Shown: positions 52,990 through 64,000 of the stretch, piece by piece | Layout: each line of letters starts with the position of its first letter | Numbering within the stretch: position 1 is the first letter of the stretch | NCBI RefSeq assembly: GCF_947494025.1 | Contig: NZ_CANLTQ010000005.1 | Coordinates: forward strand, 166,754-230,753 | Direction of reading: 5' to 3' | Source: an uncultured Jannaschia sp. | GTDB taxonomy: Bacteria; Pseudomonadota; Alphaproteobacteria; Rhodobacterales; Rhodobacteraceae | DNA length: 64,000 nt | Notes under the pieces: model-generated | Seen by the model: only the letters and a program-made list of their open reading frames with translations | What the model was told of the DNA's origin: nothing | Database searches by the model: none | Made by a program: the position numbers and the translations under genes

Positions 52990-54135
52990 ATGTCCAGACG
53001 CACCCTCGTGGCGCTGCTCGCCTTTCTGGCCTTCGTCAGCCTCGGCCTGCCGGACGGCCTCCTTGGCGTGTCGTGGCCCTCCATGCGGGACAGCTTCGGC
53101 CTGCCGCTCGACGCGCTCGGCCTGTTCGTCGGGTTCGCGACGGCGGGCTATCTGCTGTCGAGCTTCGTGAGCGGGGCGGTCCTGCGGCACGTGTCGCTCG
53201 GCGCGCTGCTGACGCTTTCGACGGGCGCGGCCGCCACGGCGCTCCTCCTCGTCGCGGCGGCGCCGGTCTGGCCGGTCCTCCTGTTCGCCGCGTTCCTCGC
53301 GGGTCTCGGCGGCGGGGCGATCGACGCAGGACTGAACGCCTACGGGGCGGTACATTTCTCGGCGCGCGTCCTGAACTGGCTGCATGCGTTTTTCGGGCTC
53401 GGCACGACGCTCGGGCCGCTGATCGTGACGGGCGTGCTGAGCTCGGGCCTGATCTGGCGCTGGAGCTACGCCATCGTCGGTTGCGCGCAGATCGCGTTGG
53501 CGATCACTTTCCTCGTGACGCGCGACCGCTGGCGGCCGGTCGAGGTGGAAGACACGGCGCCCCTCGCCTCCGCCGGGTCGGTGGAGACGTTGCGACGCCC
53601 GGTCGTCTGGCTGGGGATGGGGCTGTTCTTCCTCTACAGCGGCGTCGAGCTCGCCACGGCGACATGGAGCTATTCGTTGCTGACGCAGGAGCGCGGCGTC
53701 GATGAGACGATAGCGGGACTTTTCGTCACCCTCTACTGGGGGAGCCTGATGGTCGGGCGCGTGCTGTTCGGCTTTGTCGCCGACCGCCTGCCGCTGGTGG
53801 CGACGCTGCGGGCCTGCATCGCGGCGAGCGTCCTCGGGGCGCTCCTGTTCTGGCTGGGCACGCCCGCCCTGTCGCTCGCCGGACTGATGCTGATGGGGTT
53901 CTCGCTCGCGCCGATCTTCGCTTCGCTCATCAGCCTGACGCCCGGCCGCGTCGGCCGCGACCACGCCGACAGCGCCATCGGCTACCAGATCGCCGCGGCG
54001 GGCCTCGGGGGCGCGGTCGTGACGGCGACGCTGGGGCTCCTCGCCGACGAGCTCGGGCTCGACGTGATCGGGGTGGCGATCTTCGCGGCGACGCTGCTGC
54101 TGCTCGCGGCCTACGAGGGGTTCATGCGGAGATAG
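52990..54135 (+). CDS. MFS transporter
   Basis: 12-TM-like hydrophobic pattern; LGLPDGLLGVSWPSMRDSFGLPLDALG. Confidence 0.88.
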   Translation: MSRRTLVALLAFLAFVSLGLPDGLLGVSWPSMRDSFGLPLDALGLFVGFATAGYLLSSFVSGAVLRHVSLGALLTLSTGAAATALLLVAAAPVWPVLLFAAFLAGLGGGAIDAGLNAYGAVHFSARVLNWLHAFFGLGTTLGPLIVTGVLSSGLIWRWSYAIVGCAQIALAITFLVTRDRWRPVEVEDTAPLASAGSVETLRRPVVWLGMGLFFLYSGVELATATWSYSLLTQERGVDETIAGLFVTLYWGSLMVGRVLFGFVADRLPLVATLRACIAASVLGALLFWLGTPALSLAGLMLMGFSLAPIFASLISLTPGRVGRDHADSAIGYQIAAAGLGGAVVTATLGLLADELGLDVIGVAIFAATLLLLAAYEGFMRR

Positions 54136-54148
54136 GGGCGGCGGGGCG

Positions 54149-54601
54149 CTAGTCCTCCCCCTCCCGCGTGCCGAACTGGACCCGCATCTCGCGCAGCACG
54201 GGGATGGCGGCGCGGGTGCGGGCGAGGCCGATCTCGCGGACGGCCTCTGTCATGATCGGGCGGATCGCGGCCAGCGCCGCCTCCCGCGCGGTCTGGCCGG
54301 CGGGGGAGATGGCGACCCGCTTGCGCCGGGCATCGTCCCAGTCCGGGCGGACATGGATGTACCCCGCCCATTCCAGACGGTTCAGCGTGTTCGTCAGCGC
54401 CCCCCGGGTCAGGTGGAACAGGCGGGCGAGCTCCGCCGGGCTGCGCTCCTCCCGGTGCTGGGCGAGGTAGTTCAGCACGATGAAATGCGACAGCTCCATC
54501 CCCTTCGGCAGCGCGCTGCGCAGGCGGGCGCGGACGAGCTGATCGGCCGTGAGCATCTCGGAGAAGAGGGCGACGGCGAGCTTTTCGGCATCGTCGCTCA
54601 C
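54149..54601 (-). CDS. MarR-family transcriptional regulator
   Basis: RSPAELARLFHLTRGALTNTLNRLEWAGYIHVRPDWDDARRKRVAISPAG; GTG start VSDDAEKLA. Confidence 0.88.
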   Translation of the reverse strand: MSDDAEKLAVALFSEMLTADQLVRARLRSALPKGMELSHFIVLNYLAQHREERSPAELARLFHLTRGALTNTLNRLEWAGYIHVRPDWDDARRKRVAISPAGQTAREAALAAIRPIMTEAVREIGLARTRAAIPVLREMRVQFGTREGED

Positions 54602-54704
54602 GGGCCGACGACGCCCCGCGCGACGGACCGGTCCGGGGCCGTGCGGGCGGATCGAGGCGGGGCCGGATCGCCCCGGCGTGCGGGTCGCGACGGGCCGGCG
54701 GCCA

Positions 54705-54962
54705 TCAGCCGTCGAGCAGCGCGTCGAGCTTGCCCGTGCGTTCCAGCGCGTAAAGGTCGTCGCAGCCGCCGACATGGTGATCGCCCACGAAGATCTGGGG
54801 CGTGGTATGGGCGCCGTTCGCGCGCTGCTTCATCTCGGCCCGGCGGTCCGGGTGCCGGCCGAGGTCGATCTCCGTGACCGGGGCGCCCTTGGTCGCGAGC
54901 AGGCGTATCGCGGCGGTGCAGAAGCCGCAGAAGGGTTGCGTGTAGACGTCGACAGGCTTCAT
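54705..54962 (-). CDS. grxC: Glutaredoxin 3
   Basis: VDVYTQPFCGFCTAAIRLL; TTPQIFVGDHHVGGCDDL. Confidence 0.93.
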   Translation of the reverse strand: MKPVDVYTQPFCGFCTAAIRLLATKGAPVTEIDLGRHPDRRAEMKQRANGAHTTPQIFVGDHHVGGCDDLYALERTGKLDALLDG

Positions 54963-54999
54963 GGCGGGACTCCGAGGGTTCCCCTCGCGTTATAGGCCT

Positions 55000-55758
55000 T
55001 CACCGCCCCTTCGCAACGCGGGCCAGTGCGAGAACGGTGATCCGGCGCGCGCCGCCCAGCCGCAACGCCCCGGCGCAGGCGGTGAGCGTGGCGCCGGTCG
55101 TGTACACGTCGTCGACCAGCGCGACGTGGCGGCCCTCCACCTCGGCCATCGGGCCGAGCGCGATGGCGCCGGCGACATTGGCTGCGCGGTCGGTCACGGA
55201 ACGGTGGTCCTGCATGGGCGTGTGCCGGTGGCGCACCAGCGTCATCGGCGCGAAGATCCCGTCCGACTGGCGCGCCACCTCCATCGCGAGAAGCGCCGCC
55301 TGGTTGTAGCGCCGCCGGAGCAGGCGCCAGCGATGGACGGGGACCGGCGCGATCACGGTGTCGGACGACAGCAGATCGCCGGCCCGGCGGGCCATCCAGC
55401 GGCCCGCGCCCCGGGCCAGCTCCGTCCGGTCGCCATGCTTGAGCGCGAGCACCAGCCTGCGGCCGGTCCCGCCGTAGAGGATCGCCGCGCGCGCCTCGTC
55501 CCAGGGGCGCGGCACGCGGAGGCATTCGTCGCAGCGCGCCGCCGTGTCCTGACCGGGCAGCGGAACGGCGCAAAGGTCGCAGCAGGCCCCCGACAGGAAC
55601 GGCGTATCGGTCCAGCAGGCGGGGCACATCGCGCCCGGCAGATCCACCCGCGCGTCGCACATCATGCAGGTCGCCGGATACAGCGCCTGACGCAGCGTCC
55701 CTGCGACCCTGGCGCCCGCCCGCAGGACCGGACCCGCCCTTTGCATCACCGTGGCCAT
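55000..55758 (-). CDS. ComF family phosphoribosyltransferase-like protein
   Basis: Zn ribbon CMMCDARVDLPGAMCPACW; RRYNQAALLA; VALVDDVYTTGAT. Confidence 0.92.
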   Translation of the reverse strand: MATVMQRAGPVLRAGARVAGTLRQALYPATCMMCDARVDLPGAMCPACWTDTPFLSGACCDLCAVPLPGQDTAARCDECLRVPRPWDEARAAILYGGTGRRLVLALKHGDRTELARGAGRWMARRAGDLLSSDTVIAPVPVHRWRLLRRRYNQAALLAMEVARQSDGIFAPMTLVRHRHTPMQDHRSVTDRAANVAGAIALGPMAEVEGRHVALVDDVYTTGATLTACAGALRLGGARRITVLALARVAKGR

Positions 55759-55774
55759 GGCCTATCTCCCGGGC

Positions 55775-56587
55775 ATGTCGCAGCCGCCCCTGACTGATCG
55801 CACCGCCCTCGCCCTGCATCGCGCCCGCGCGGACGGGTCCGCCTGGTTCCTGCACGAGGCGGCGATGGACGAGGTGCAGGAGAGACTGAAAGACGTTAAC
55901 AGGTCGTTTACGGCGCCCGCGATCGTGACCGCGCATCCCGAACTCTGGCGGGACGCGGTTCCCGGCGCGCGGGTCGTGCCGGAGGCGGAGGTGCTGGACC
56001 TCGCGCCCGGCGCGCACGACCTCGTGATCCACGCGATGTGCCTGCATTGGGCCGACGATCCGGTGGGCCAGCTCATCCAGTGCCGCCGGACGCTTCGGGA
56101 GGACGGGCTGCTCCTCGTGGCGATGCTGGGCGGCGAAACGCTCGCGGAGCTGCGCGCCGTGCTCGGACAGGCGGAGGCGGAGGTCGCGGGCGGGATGAGC
56201 CCCCGCGTCGCGCCGATGGGCGAGATCCGCGAGCTCGGCGCGCTGCTGGGGCGGGCGGGGCTGGCCCTGCCGGTGGCGGACGTGTCCACGCTCCGGGTGC
56301 GCTACCGGGATCTGCGGCATCTGGCGGGCGACCTTCGCGCGATGGGGGAGGCCAACGCGCTCGCCGCCCGTCACCGGGCGACGGCGCCGCGGGCGATGTT
56401 CGCGCGGGCCGATGCGCTTTATCGCGACGCCTTTCCCGACGCGGACGGCATCTCGGCCACGTTCCAGATGCTGTTCCTCACGGGATGGGCGCCGTCCGAC
56501 ACGCAACAGAAGCCGCTCCGTCCGGGATCGGCGCGGACGCGGCTGGCGGATGCCCTGGCCGTACCCGAACTGGAGACGAAGCGGTGA
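55775..56587 (+). CDS. SAM-dependent methyltransferase (BioC/NDUFAF5-like)
   Basis: DLVIHAMCLHWADDPVGQLIQCRRTLREDGLLLVAMLGGETL. Confidence 0.85.
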   Translation: MSQPPLTDRTALALHRARADGSAWFLHEAAMDEVQERLKDVNRSFTAPAIVTAHPELWRDAVPGARVVPEAEVLDLAPGAHDLVIHAMCLHWADDPVGQLIQCRRTLREDGLLLVAMLGGETLAELRAVLGQAEAEVAGGMSPRVAPMGEIRELGALLGRAGLALPVADVSTLRVRYRDLRHLAGDLRAMGEANALAARHRATAPRAMFARADALYRDAFPDADGISATFQMLFLTGWAPSDTQQKPLRPGSARTRLADALAVPELETKR

Positions 56588-57636
56588 ACAAGATGGAGAC
56601 GCGGCCCCTGCCGCATGCCCCGGCGGACCATCCGCCGATCCGGACCGGCAAGGTGGGGATCCTGCTCGCCAATCTCGGCACGCCCGAAGGCACGAGCTAC
56701 TGGCCCATGCGTCGCTACCTGAGCGAGTTCCTGAGCGACCGGCGGGTGATCGACTACTCGCCCCTCATCTGGCAGCCGCTGCTGCAGGGCGTGATCCTGT
56801 CGACGCGGCCATCCCGGTCCGGCAAGGCCTACGCCTCGATCTGGAACAGGGAGGCGAACGAGAGCCCGCTCGCCACGATCACCAAGGCGCAGACCGCCGC
56901 CATGGCCGAGCGCATGCGGGCGCGTTTCGGCGACCGCGTCGTGGTCGATTACGCGATGCGCTACGGCAAGCCCTCGACCATCGACCGCGTGCGCGAGATG
57001 CAGGCGGCGGGCTGCGAACGCATCCTGTTCTTCCCGCTCTACCCGCAATATGCCGGCGCGACCACGGCGACCGCGAACGACCAGTTCTTCCGGGGTCTGA
57101 TGAAGCTGAAATGGCAGCCGGCCGCGCGCACCGTGGCGCCCTATTTCGACGATCCGCGCTACATCGACGCGCTCGCCGCGTCGGTCGAGCGGGCCTATGC
57201 CGCCGCGGAGTTCGAGCCGGACATCCTCGTGTGTTCCTATCACGGGCTGCCGAAGCGCTACCTGATGGAGGGCGACCCCTACCATTGCCAGTGCCGGAGG
57301 ACGACGCGGCTGCTGCGCGAGCGGCTGGGCTGGGGCGAGGACCGGATCACGACCACCTTCCAGTCCCGTTTCGGGCCGGAGGAGTGGCTCAAGCCCTACA
57401 CCGTGGAGGAGGTCGCGCGGCTGGCAGAGGCGGGAAAGCGGAGGATCGCGGTGATCGCGCCCGCGTTCTCGGCCGACTGCATCGAGACGCTGGAGGAAAT
57501 CAACGAGGAGATCCGGGAAAGCTTCGAGGAGGCCGGCGGCGAGCGCTTTGCCTACATTCCCTGCCTCAACGACGACGCCGCGCATGTGGACGCGCTGGCG
57601 GAGATCGTGGCGGAGAACCTGTCGGGCTGGATCTGA
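56584..57636 (+). CDS. hemH: Ferrochelatase
   Basis: KVGILLANLGTPEGTSYWPMRRYLSEFLSDRRVID; SYHGLPKRYL; GTG start. Confidence 0.95.
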   Translation: MNKMETRPLPHAPADHPPIRTGKVGILLANLGTPEGTSYWPMRRYLSEFLSDRRVIDYSPLIWQPLLQGVILSTRPSRSGKAYASIWNREANESPLATITKAQTAAMAERMRARFGDRVVVDYAMRYGKPSTIDRVREMQAAGCERILFFPLYPQYAGATTATANDQFFRGLMKLKWQPAARTVAPYFDDPRYIDALAASVERAYAAAEFEPDILVCSYHGLPKRYLMEGDPYHCQCRRTTRLLRERLGWGEDRITTTFQSRFGPEEWLKPYTVEEVARLAEAGKRRIAVIAPAFSADCIETLEEINEEIRESFEEAGGERFAYIPCLNDDAAHVDALAEIVAENLSGWI

Positions 57637-57661
57637 GCCCGACCGAGGTCCCCCGGATGGA

Positions 57662-57790
57662 TCAGGCGCTGATGAGGCGCCCCGTGAAGGTGCGGGTGCC
57701 GACGCGAACCTGGCAGAGCCCGTCCTGCAGCATCTTCACGAACCTTCCCTGGATCGAAAGGTGATTTCCGATGATGATGGTCTTCAACAT
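57662..57790 (-). CDS. Small protein, 42 aa (below the ORF-track cutoff)
   Basis: MLKTIIIGNHLSIQGRFVKMLQDGLCQVRVGTRTFTGRLISA; preceded by GAGGGA. Confidence 0.6.
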   Translation of the reverse strand: MLKTIIIGNHLSIQGRFVKMLQDGLCQVRVGTRTFTGRLISA

Positions 57791-57853
57791 GATGCGTCCC
57801 TCATGAACGAGCCGGTTCCAGAACTCCGAACCTACGCATCAGCATTGGGCATG

Positions 57854-57886
57854 AAAGTTAATTCGTCCCTAACCGGGCATAACTTT
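57854..57886. promoter_or_regulatory. Dyad AAAGTTA-N19-TAACTTT containing a near-consensus CtrA box
   Basis: TTAA-TTCGTCC-CTAAC at 57858-57873, about 70 bp upstream of the 42-aa ORF. Confidence 0.4.
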
Positions 57887-57903
57887 GCGTGACAATTTGT
57901 GAT

Positions 57904-58317
57904 TCAGAGCCAATCGCGCAACACCGGGACGAGCGGCACGTCGGCGGGCGGCATGGGGAAATCTTTGAGATTTCCGGGGCGTACCCATTTCAGGACCTGC
58001 TCTTCCCGCGCCGCGGGCCGACCGTGCCATTTTCGGCACACGAAGAGCGGCATGAGCAGGTGGAACGTCTCGTAGGCATGCGACGCGAAGGTGAGCGGGG
58101 CCAGGCAGGAGGCCCAGGTGTCGATCCCGAGCTCCTCCTGCAATTCGCGGATCAGGGCCGCCTCGGGCGTCTCGCCGGGTTCGACCTTGCCGCCCGGGAA
58201 CTCCCACAGGCCGGCCATGGACTTGCCCGGCGGCCGTTGCGCCAGAAGCACGCGGCCGTCGGGGTCGACCAGCGCGACGGCGGAGACGAGGACGACCTTC
58301 ACGGACGATGCCGTCAT
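57904..58317 (-). CDS. mutT: (Deoxy)nucleoside triphosphate pyrophosphohydrolase MutT (Nudix)
   Basis: Nudix box GGKVEPGETPEAALIRELQEELGI. Confidence 0.93.
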   Translation of the reverse strand: MTASSVKVVLVSAVALVDPDGRVLLAQRPPGKSMAGLWEFPGGKVEPGETPEAALIRELQEELGIDTWASCLAPLTFASHAYETFHLLMPLFVCRKWHGRPAAREEQVLKWVRPGNLKDFPMPPADVPLVPVLRDWL

Positions 58318-58324
58318 CGGGGCG

Positions 58325-59677
58325 TCAGGATCGGTAATCGGCGTTGATCTCGATGTAGCGATAGGTCAGGTCGCAGGTCCACATCGTATCCTCCGCGTCG
58401 CCCAGACCCAGATCGACCGACAGCGTGATCCGGTCGCGCTTCATGTAGGAGACGCCCGCTTCCTCCGTGTAGGTCCGGGCGACCTGTCCCTCTTCGGCCA
58501 CCGTGATCTCGCCGAAGCGGATGGTCAGCCGGTCCCGTTCGGCCTTCGCGCCGGATTTGCCGACGGCCATGACGACGCGGCCCCAGTTCGGATCCTCGCC
58601 CGCGACGGCGGTCTTGACCAGCGGCGAGTTGGCGATGGCGGAGGCGACGCGGCGGGCATCCGGCCCGTTGGCGGCGCCGGTCACGCGGACCTCCAGCAGC
58701 TTGGTCGCGCCTTCGCCGTCCATGACGAGCTGAAGCGCGAGGTCGTGCATGACCTCGTGCAGCGCGGTCTTGAAGGCATGCCCGGCGGCCGTGCGGGCCG
58801 AGGCGATCTCCGCATGGTCGGCCTTGCCCGTCGCCGCGACGATCAGGCTGTCGGAGGTGGAGGTGTCGCTGTCCACGGTGACGGCGTTGAAGGTCCGGGA
58901 GGTGATGTCCCTGACCATCGATTGCAGGGTCCGCTCGCTCACCTTCGCGTCGGTGAAGACGTAGGCGAGCATCGTGGCCATGTCCGGCGCGATCATGCCG
59001 GAGCCCTTGGCGATGCCGGCGATCCTGACGGCGGTCCCGTCGATCTCCACCGTCCGGGCGGCCCCCTTCGGAAAGGTGTCGGTCGTCATGATCGCCTCGG
59101 CGGCCCCGGCCATGCCGTTCGGATCGAGCCGTCCCGCCATGTCAGGAAGGACATCGACGATGCGGTCGTGCGGCAGCGGCTGTCCGATCACGCCGGTCGA
59201 GGCCGTCAGGACGCGGCTGGCGGGCAGGCCGAGGGCCTGGCTCACGCCCTTGCAGACCGCCGCGACCGATTCCGTTCCCGCCGCGCCGGTGAAGGCGTTG
59301 GCGTTGCCGGAATTGACGAGGATCGCCCAGCCGCCCGAGGCGTCGCGCGACTTGAGCTTGCTCTGGCAATCGAGCACCGCGCCCGACCGGGTGGCCGAGC
59401 GGGTGAACATGCCGACGACCGAGGCCCCGGCCTCGATCTCGACCAGCATGACGTCGGTGCGGTCCTTGTACTTCACGCCCGCTTTGGCGGTCGCGAAACG
59501 CACGCCGTCGATGGCGGGCAGGTCGGGGAAGTCCGGCGCGAGCGGGGAGACGAGCGGGCCTTTCGGCGCGTCGAGCCGCGCCTCCAGCTCCTTCACCCTG
59601 GCCTTGAGCTTTTTCTTCGACCCCTTGGCCTTCGACTCCTTCCCGGAATCCGTGTCTTTCTTGCCGGACTTCCCCAT
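58325..59677 (-). CDS. argJ: Bifunctional glutamate N-acetyltransferase/N-acetylglutamate synthase
   Basis: ILVNSGNANAFTG; STGVIGQPLPHD; GSGMIAPDMATMLAYVFTDA. Confidence 0.96.
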   Translation of the reverse strand: MGKSGKKDTDSGKESKAKGSKKKLKARVKELEARLDAPKGPLVSPLAPDFPDLPAIDGVRFATAKAGVKYKDRTDVMLVEIEAGASVVGMFTRSATRSGAVLDCQSKLKSRDASGGWAILVNSGNANAFTGAAGTESVAAVCKGVSQALGLPASRVLTASTGVIGQPLPHDRIVDVLPDMAGRLDPNGMAGAAEAIMTTDTFPKGAARTVEIDGTAVRIAGIAKGSGMIAPDMATMLAYVFTDAKVSERTLQSMVRDITSRTFNAVTVDSDTSTSDSLIVAATGKADHAEIASARTAAGHAFKTALHEVMHDLALQLVMDGEGATKLLEVRVTGAANGPDARRVASAIANSPLVKTAVAGEDPNWGRVVMAVGKSGAKAERDRLTIRFGEITVAEEGQVARTYTEEAGVSYMKRDRITLSVDLGLGDAEDTMWTCDLTYRYIEINADYRS

Positions 59678-59680
59678 CGC

Positions 59681-60505
59681 TCAGTTCTCCAGAAGCGAGT
59701 CATCCCGGATCAGGGAGGGGTCGATCTCCTGCTCGGTGCGGGTCACGTCGGCCTCGGAGACGAGGCGGGCCACCTCCTCCTGCAGCCGCTGGCCCTGGAC
59801 CTGCGCCTCGAGCTCGGCGCGGACCTCGTCGAGGCTCGGCGCCTCCTGCTGCCGCGTCTCGTTGAGGCGGATGACGTGCCAGCCGAACTGCGTCTGGACC
59901 GGATCGCTGACCGAGCCGGGCTCCATGCCGGCGACGGCCTCCTCGAACTCGGGCACCATCATGCCGGCGCCGAACCAGCCGAGCTCGCCCCCGTTCGGGC
60001 CGGACGGGCCGGTGGAACGCTCGCGGGCGACCTCGGCGAAGTCGGCGCCGCCGCGGACCTCCTCGGCGATGGCCTGCGCCTCCTCCTCGGTTTCCACGAG
60101 GATGTGGCTGGCATTGTATTCCGTGCCGCCCTCGGCGTCGCCGAACTGCGCATCGTAGGCGTCCTGCACGGCGGCGTCGTCCACGGGCTCCGCCGCGATG
60201 CGCTCCATCGCGCGATTGGCGAGGAGGCCACGCGTCTCGTTGTCCACGGCGAGCCGGTCGGTCTCCGTGGTCTCGGAGGCATCCATGAGGGCCTGCTGCT
60301 GGATGATCTGCTCCAGCATGCCCTGATACAGCGCCTCGTCGGGCATCTGCTGGTATTGCTCGGGCAGGCGGGCGCGGAGCGCGACGAGGTGGCCGAGCGT
60401 GATGTCGGTGCCGTTCACGGTGGCGAGAACGGTAGACGCGTCCTGCGCCTTCAGCGGCGTGGCAAGCGCCATCGCGATCGCGGCGCCGGTCAGGAGATGT
60501 TTCAT
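59681..60505 (-). CDS. PpiC-type peptidyl-prolyl cis-trans isomerase
   Basis: Signal peptide; ASHILVETEEEAQAIAEEVRGGADFAEVARERSTGPSGPNGGELGWFGAGMMVPEFE. Confidence 0.93.
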   Translation of the reverse strand: MKHLLTGAAIAMALATPLKAQDASTVLATVNGTDITLGHLVALRARLPEQYQQMPDEALYQGMLEQIIQQQALMDASETTETDRLAVDNETRGLLANRAMERIAAEPVDDAAVQDAYDAQFGDAEGGTEYNASHILVETEEEAQAIAEEVRGGADFAEVARERSTGPSGPNGGELGWFGAGMMVPEFEEAVAGMEPGSVSDPVQTQFGWHVIRLNETRQQEAPSLDEVRAELEAQVQGQRLQEEVARLVSEADVTRTEQEIDPSLIRDDSLLEN

Positions 60506-60563
60506 CGGATTTCCTTTCAGGCTCCCTCGAGCCAGACAGTCATGGCGTCCCAATGGGCGTTCG

Positions 60564-60592
60564 TTGACACCCGTCGGGGCGGGTCTTAAGTG
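60564..60592 (+). promoter_or_regulatory. Candidate sigma70 promoter of secA
   Basis: TTGACA - 17 nt - TAAGTG, about 95 bp upstream of the secA ATG. Confidence 0.4.
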
Positions 60593-60687
60593 CGGCCAAG
60601 ACGAATTTTGACCGCGCCCTCCCCGTGATTTACCCCTCTGATATGGGGCCTTCCCGCGGTCGGCAAGGGCGCGAGGACAGGACGGAC

Positions 60688-63390
<2,703 letters not shown>

Positions 63391-63591
63391 GCGGCGGCCG
63401 GGGCGGCTGTGCATCCGGTAATAGTTCTGCCTAAGTTGTAGTAAGGTTCTGCCGGAATTCTTTCATTTCCAGAGTATAACATATTAAAGTACAGTCTTTC
63501 ATACTGTTGTTGGCCTCCTGGGTAAGTAGGGCTCCCTCCGATCTGAAAACCGTTTGACATCTGATACGGCACCCGTTCACCTCTTGTTCCC

Positions 63592-63607
63592 AAGGGTCCG
63601 GACCCTT
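63592..63607. promoter_or_regulatory. Perfect 16-bp palindrome
   Basis: AAGGGTCCGGACCCTT in the AT-rich intergenic region downstream of secA. Confidence 0.5.
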
Positions 63608-63686
63608 TCCTCAGCCATCCCCGTGCCGTTGCCGGCCGGGACGCGGCCCGCCCCGATCGGCCGCGAAGCCTGTCGAAAGGACGAGC

Positions 63687-64000
63687 ATGCCCTGCATCCC
63701 CATCGTGGCCGCGCGCTTTGCCGAAGTGCCTTCCGTCACCGACATCGAGCGCCGTCTGTACGCGCACCTGGCGCAGCTTCGGGGGCAGCGGACCGGGAGC
63801 GACCTTGGGACGCCGTCGGACGGTGACGAGGACATCCACGTATGGCAGTTCTGCCTGCCCCGGTCCGGCAAGCTCCGCATCCATCGCCGCGCCCGCGTCG
63901 TTCACGGCCGCGCCGAAGCCGCGACCGGTCTTGCGCACCTGTCCTCCGCGACCCGCGCCCGGCTCTCCGTCCTGCGCGACGGGGCCGACCTCGTGGCGAT
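63687..64000 (+). CDS. Hypothetical protein (3' partial)
   Basis: ATG frame open to the window end: MPCIPIVAARFAEVPSVTDIERRLYAHLAQLRG... Confidence 0.45.
   Translation, partial: MPCIPIVAARFAEVPSVTDIERRLYAHLAQLRGQRTGSDLGTPSDGDEDIHVWQFCLPRSGKLRIHRRARVVHGRAEAATGLAHLSSATRARLSVLRDGADLVA

Noticed and set aside
55899-55915. TTAA-CAGGTCG-TTTA near-CtrA box
   Set aside because: Inside the coding sequence of a methyltransferase with one mismatch; likely chance.

Overview
A GC-rich alphaproteobacterial (Rhodobacteraceae-like) chromosomal window, densely coded. Core loci: radC (partial), ccrM, rnhB, petABC (cytochrome bc1), rimP-nusA-ylxR-infB, dapF-mtaB, sdaA, hemH, comF, grxC, mutT, argJ, a PpiC-type PPIase, secA, and tRNA-Arg(CCT) and tRNA-Lys(TTT). 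Accessory loci: a dipeptide-type ABC importer, a LolD/FtsX-like ABC operon, a CYTH/CHAD pair, a Stealth-family phosphotransferase, an FkbM-GSCFA-glycosyltransferase-methyltransferase cassette and a decayed IS630-like element. The main finding is a divergent locus at about 13.3-22.9 kb. It combines an hpnCDE squalene-synthesis operon with a tightly overlapping five-gene operon (two CrtN/CrtP-like oxidoreductases, acyltransferase, GT2, aldehyde dehydrogenase). Together these look like a complete staphyloxanthin-type C30 carotenoid acyl-glycoside pathway that starts from hydroxysqualene/squalene rather than CrtM. Regulatory signals read directly from the sequence include a perfect CtrA-type box (TTAA-N7-TTAA) before the glycan cassette, an intrinsic terminator in the rimP-nusA leader, paired GTTAY-N3-GTAAC palindromes, 11-bp tandem repeats upstream of an MFS gene, and two dyads in the carotenoid divergent promoter. 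Two small ORFs (40 and 42 aa) are also proposed. No searches were run; family names come from reading the translations.
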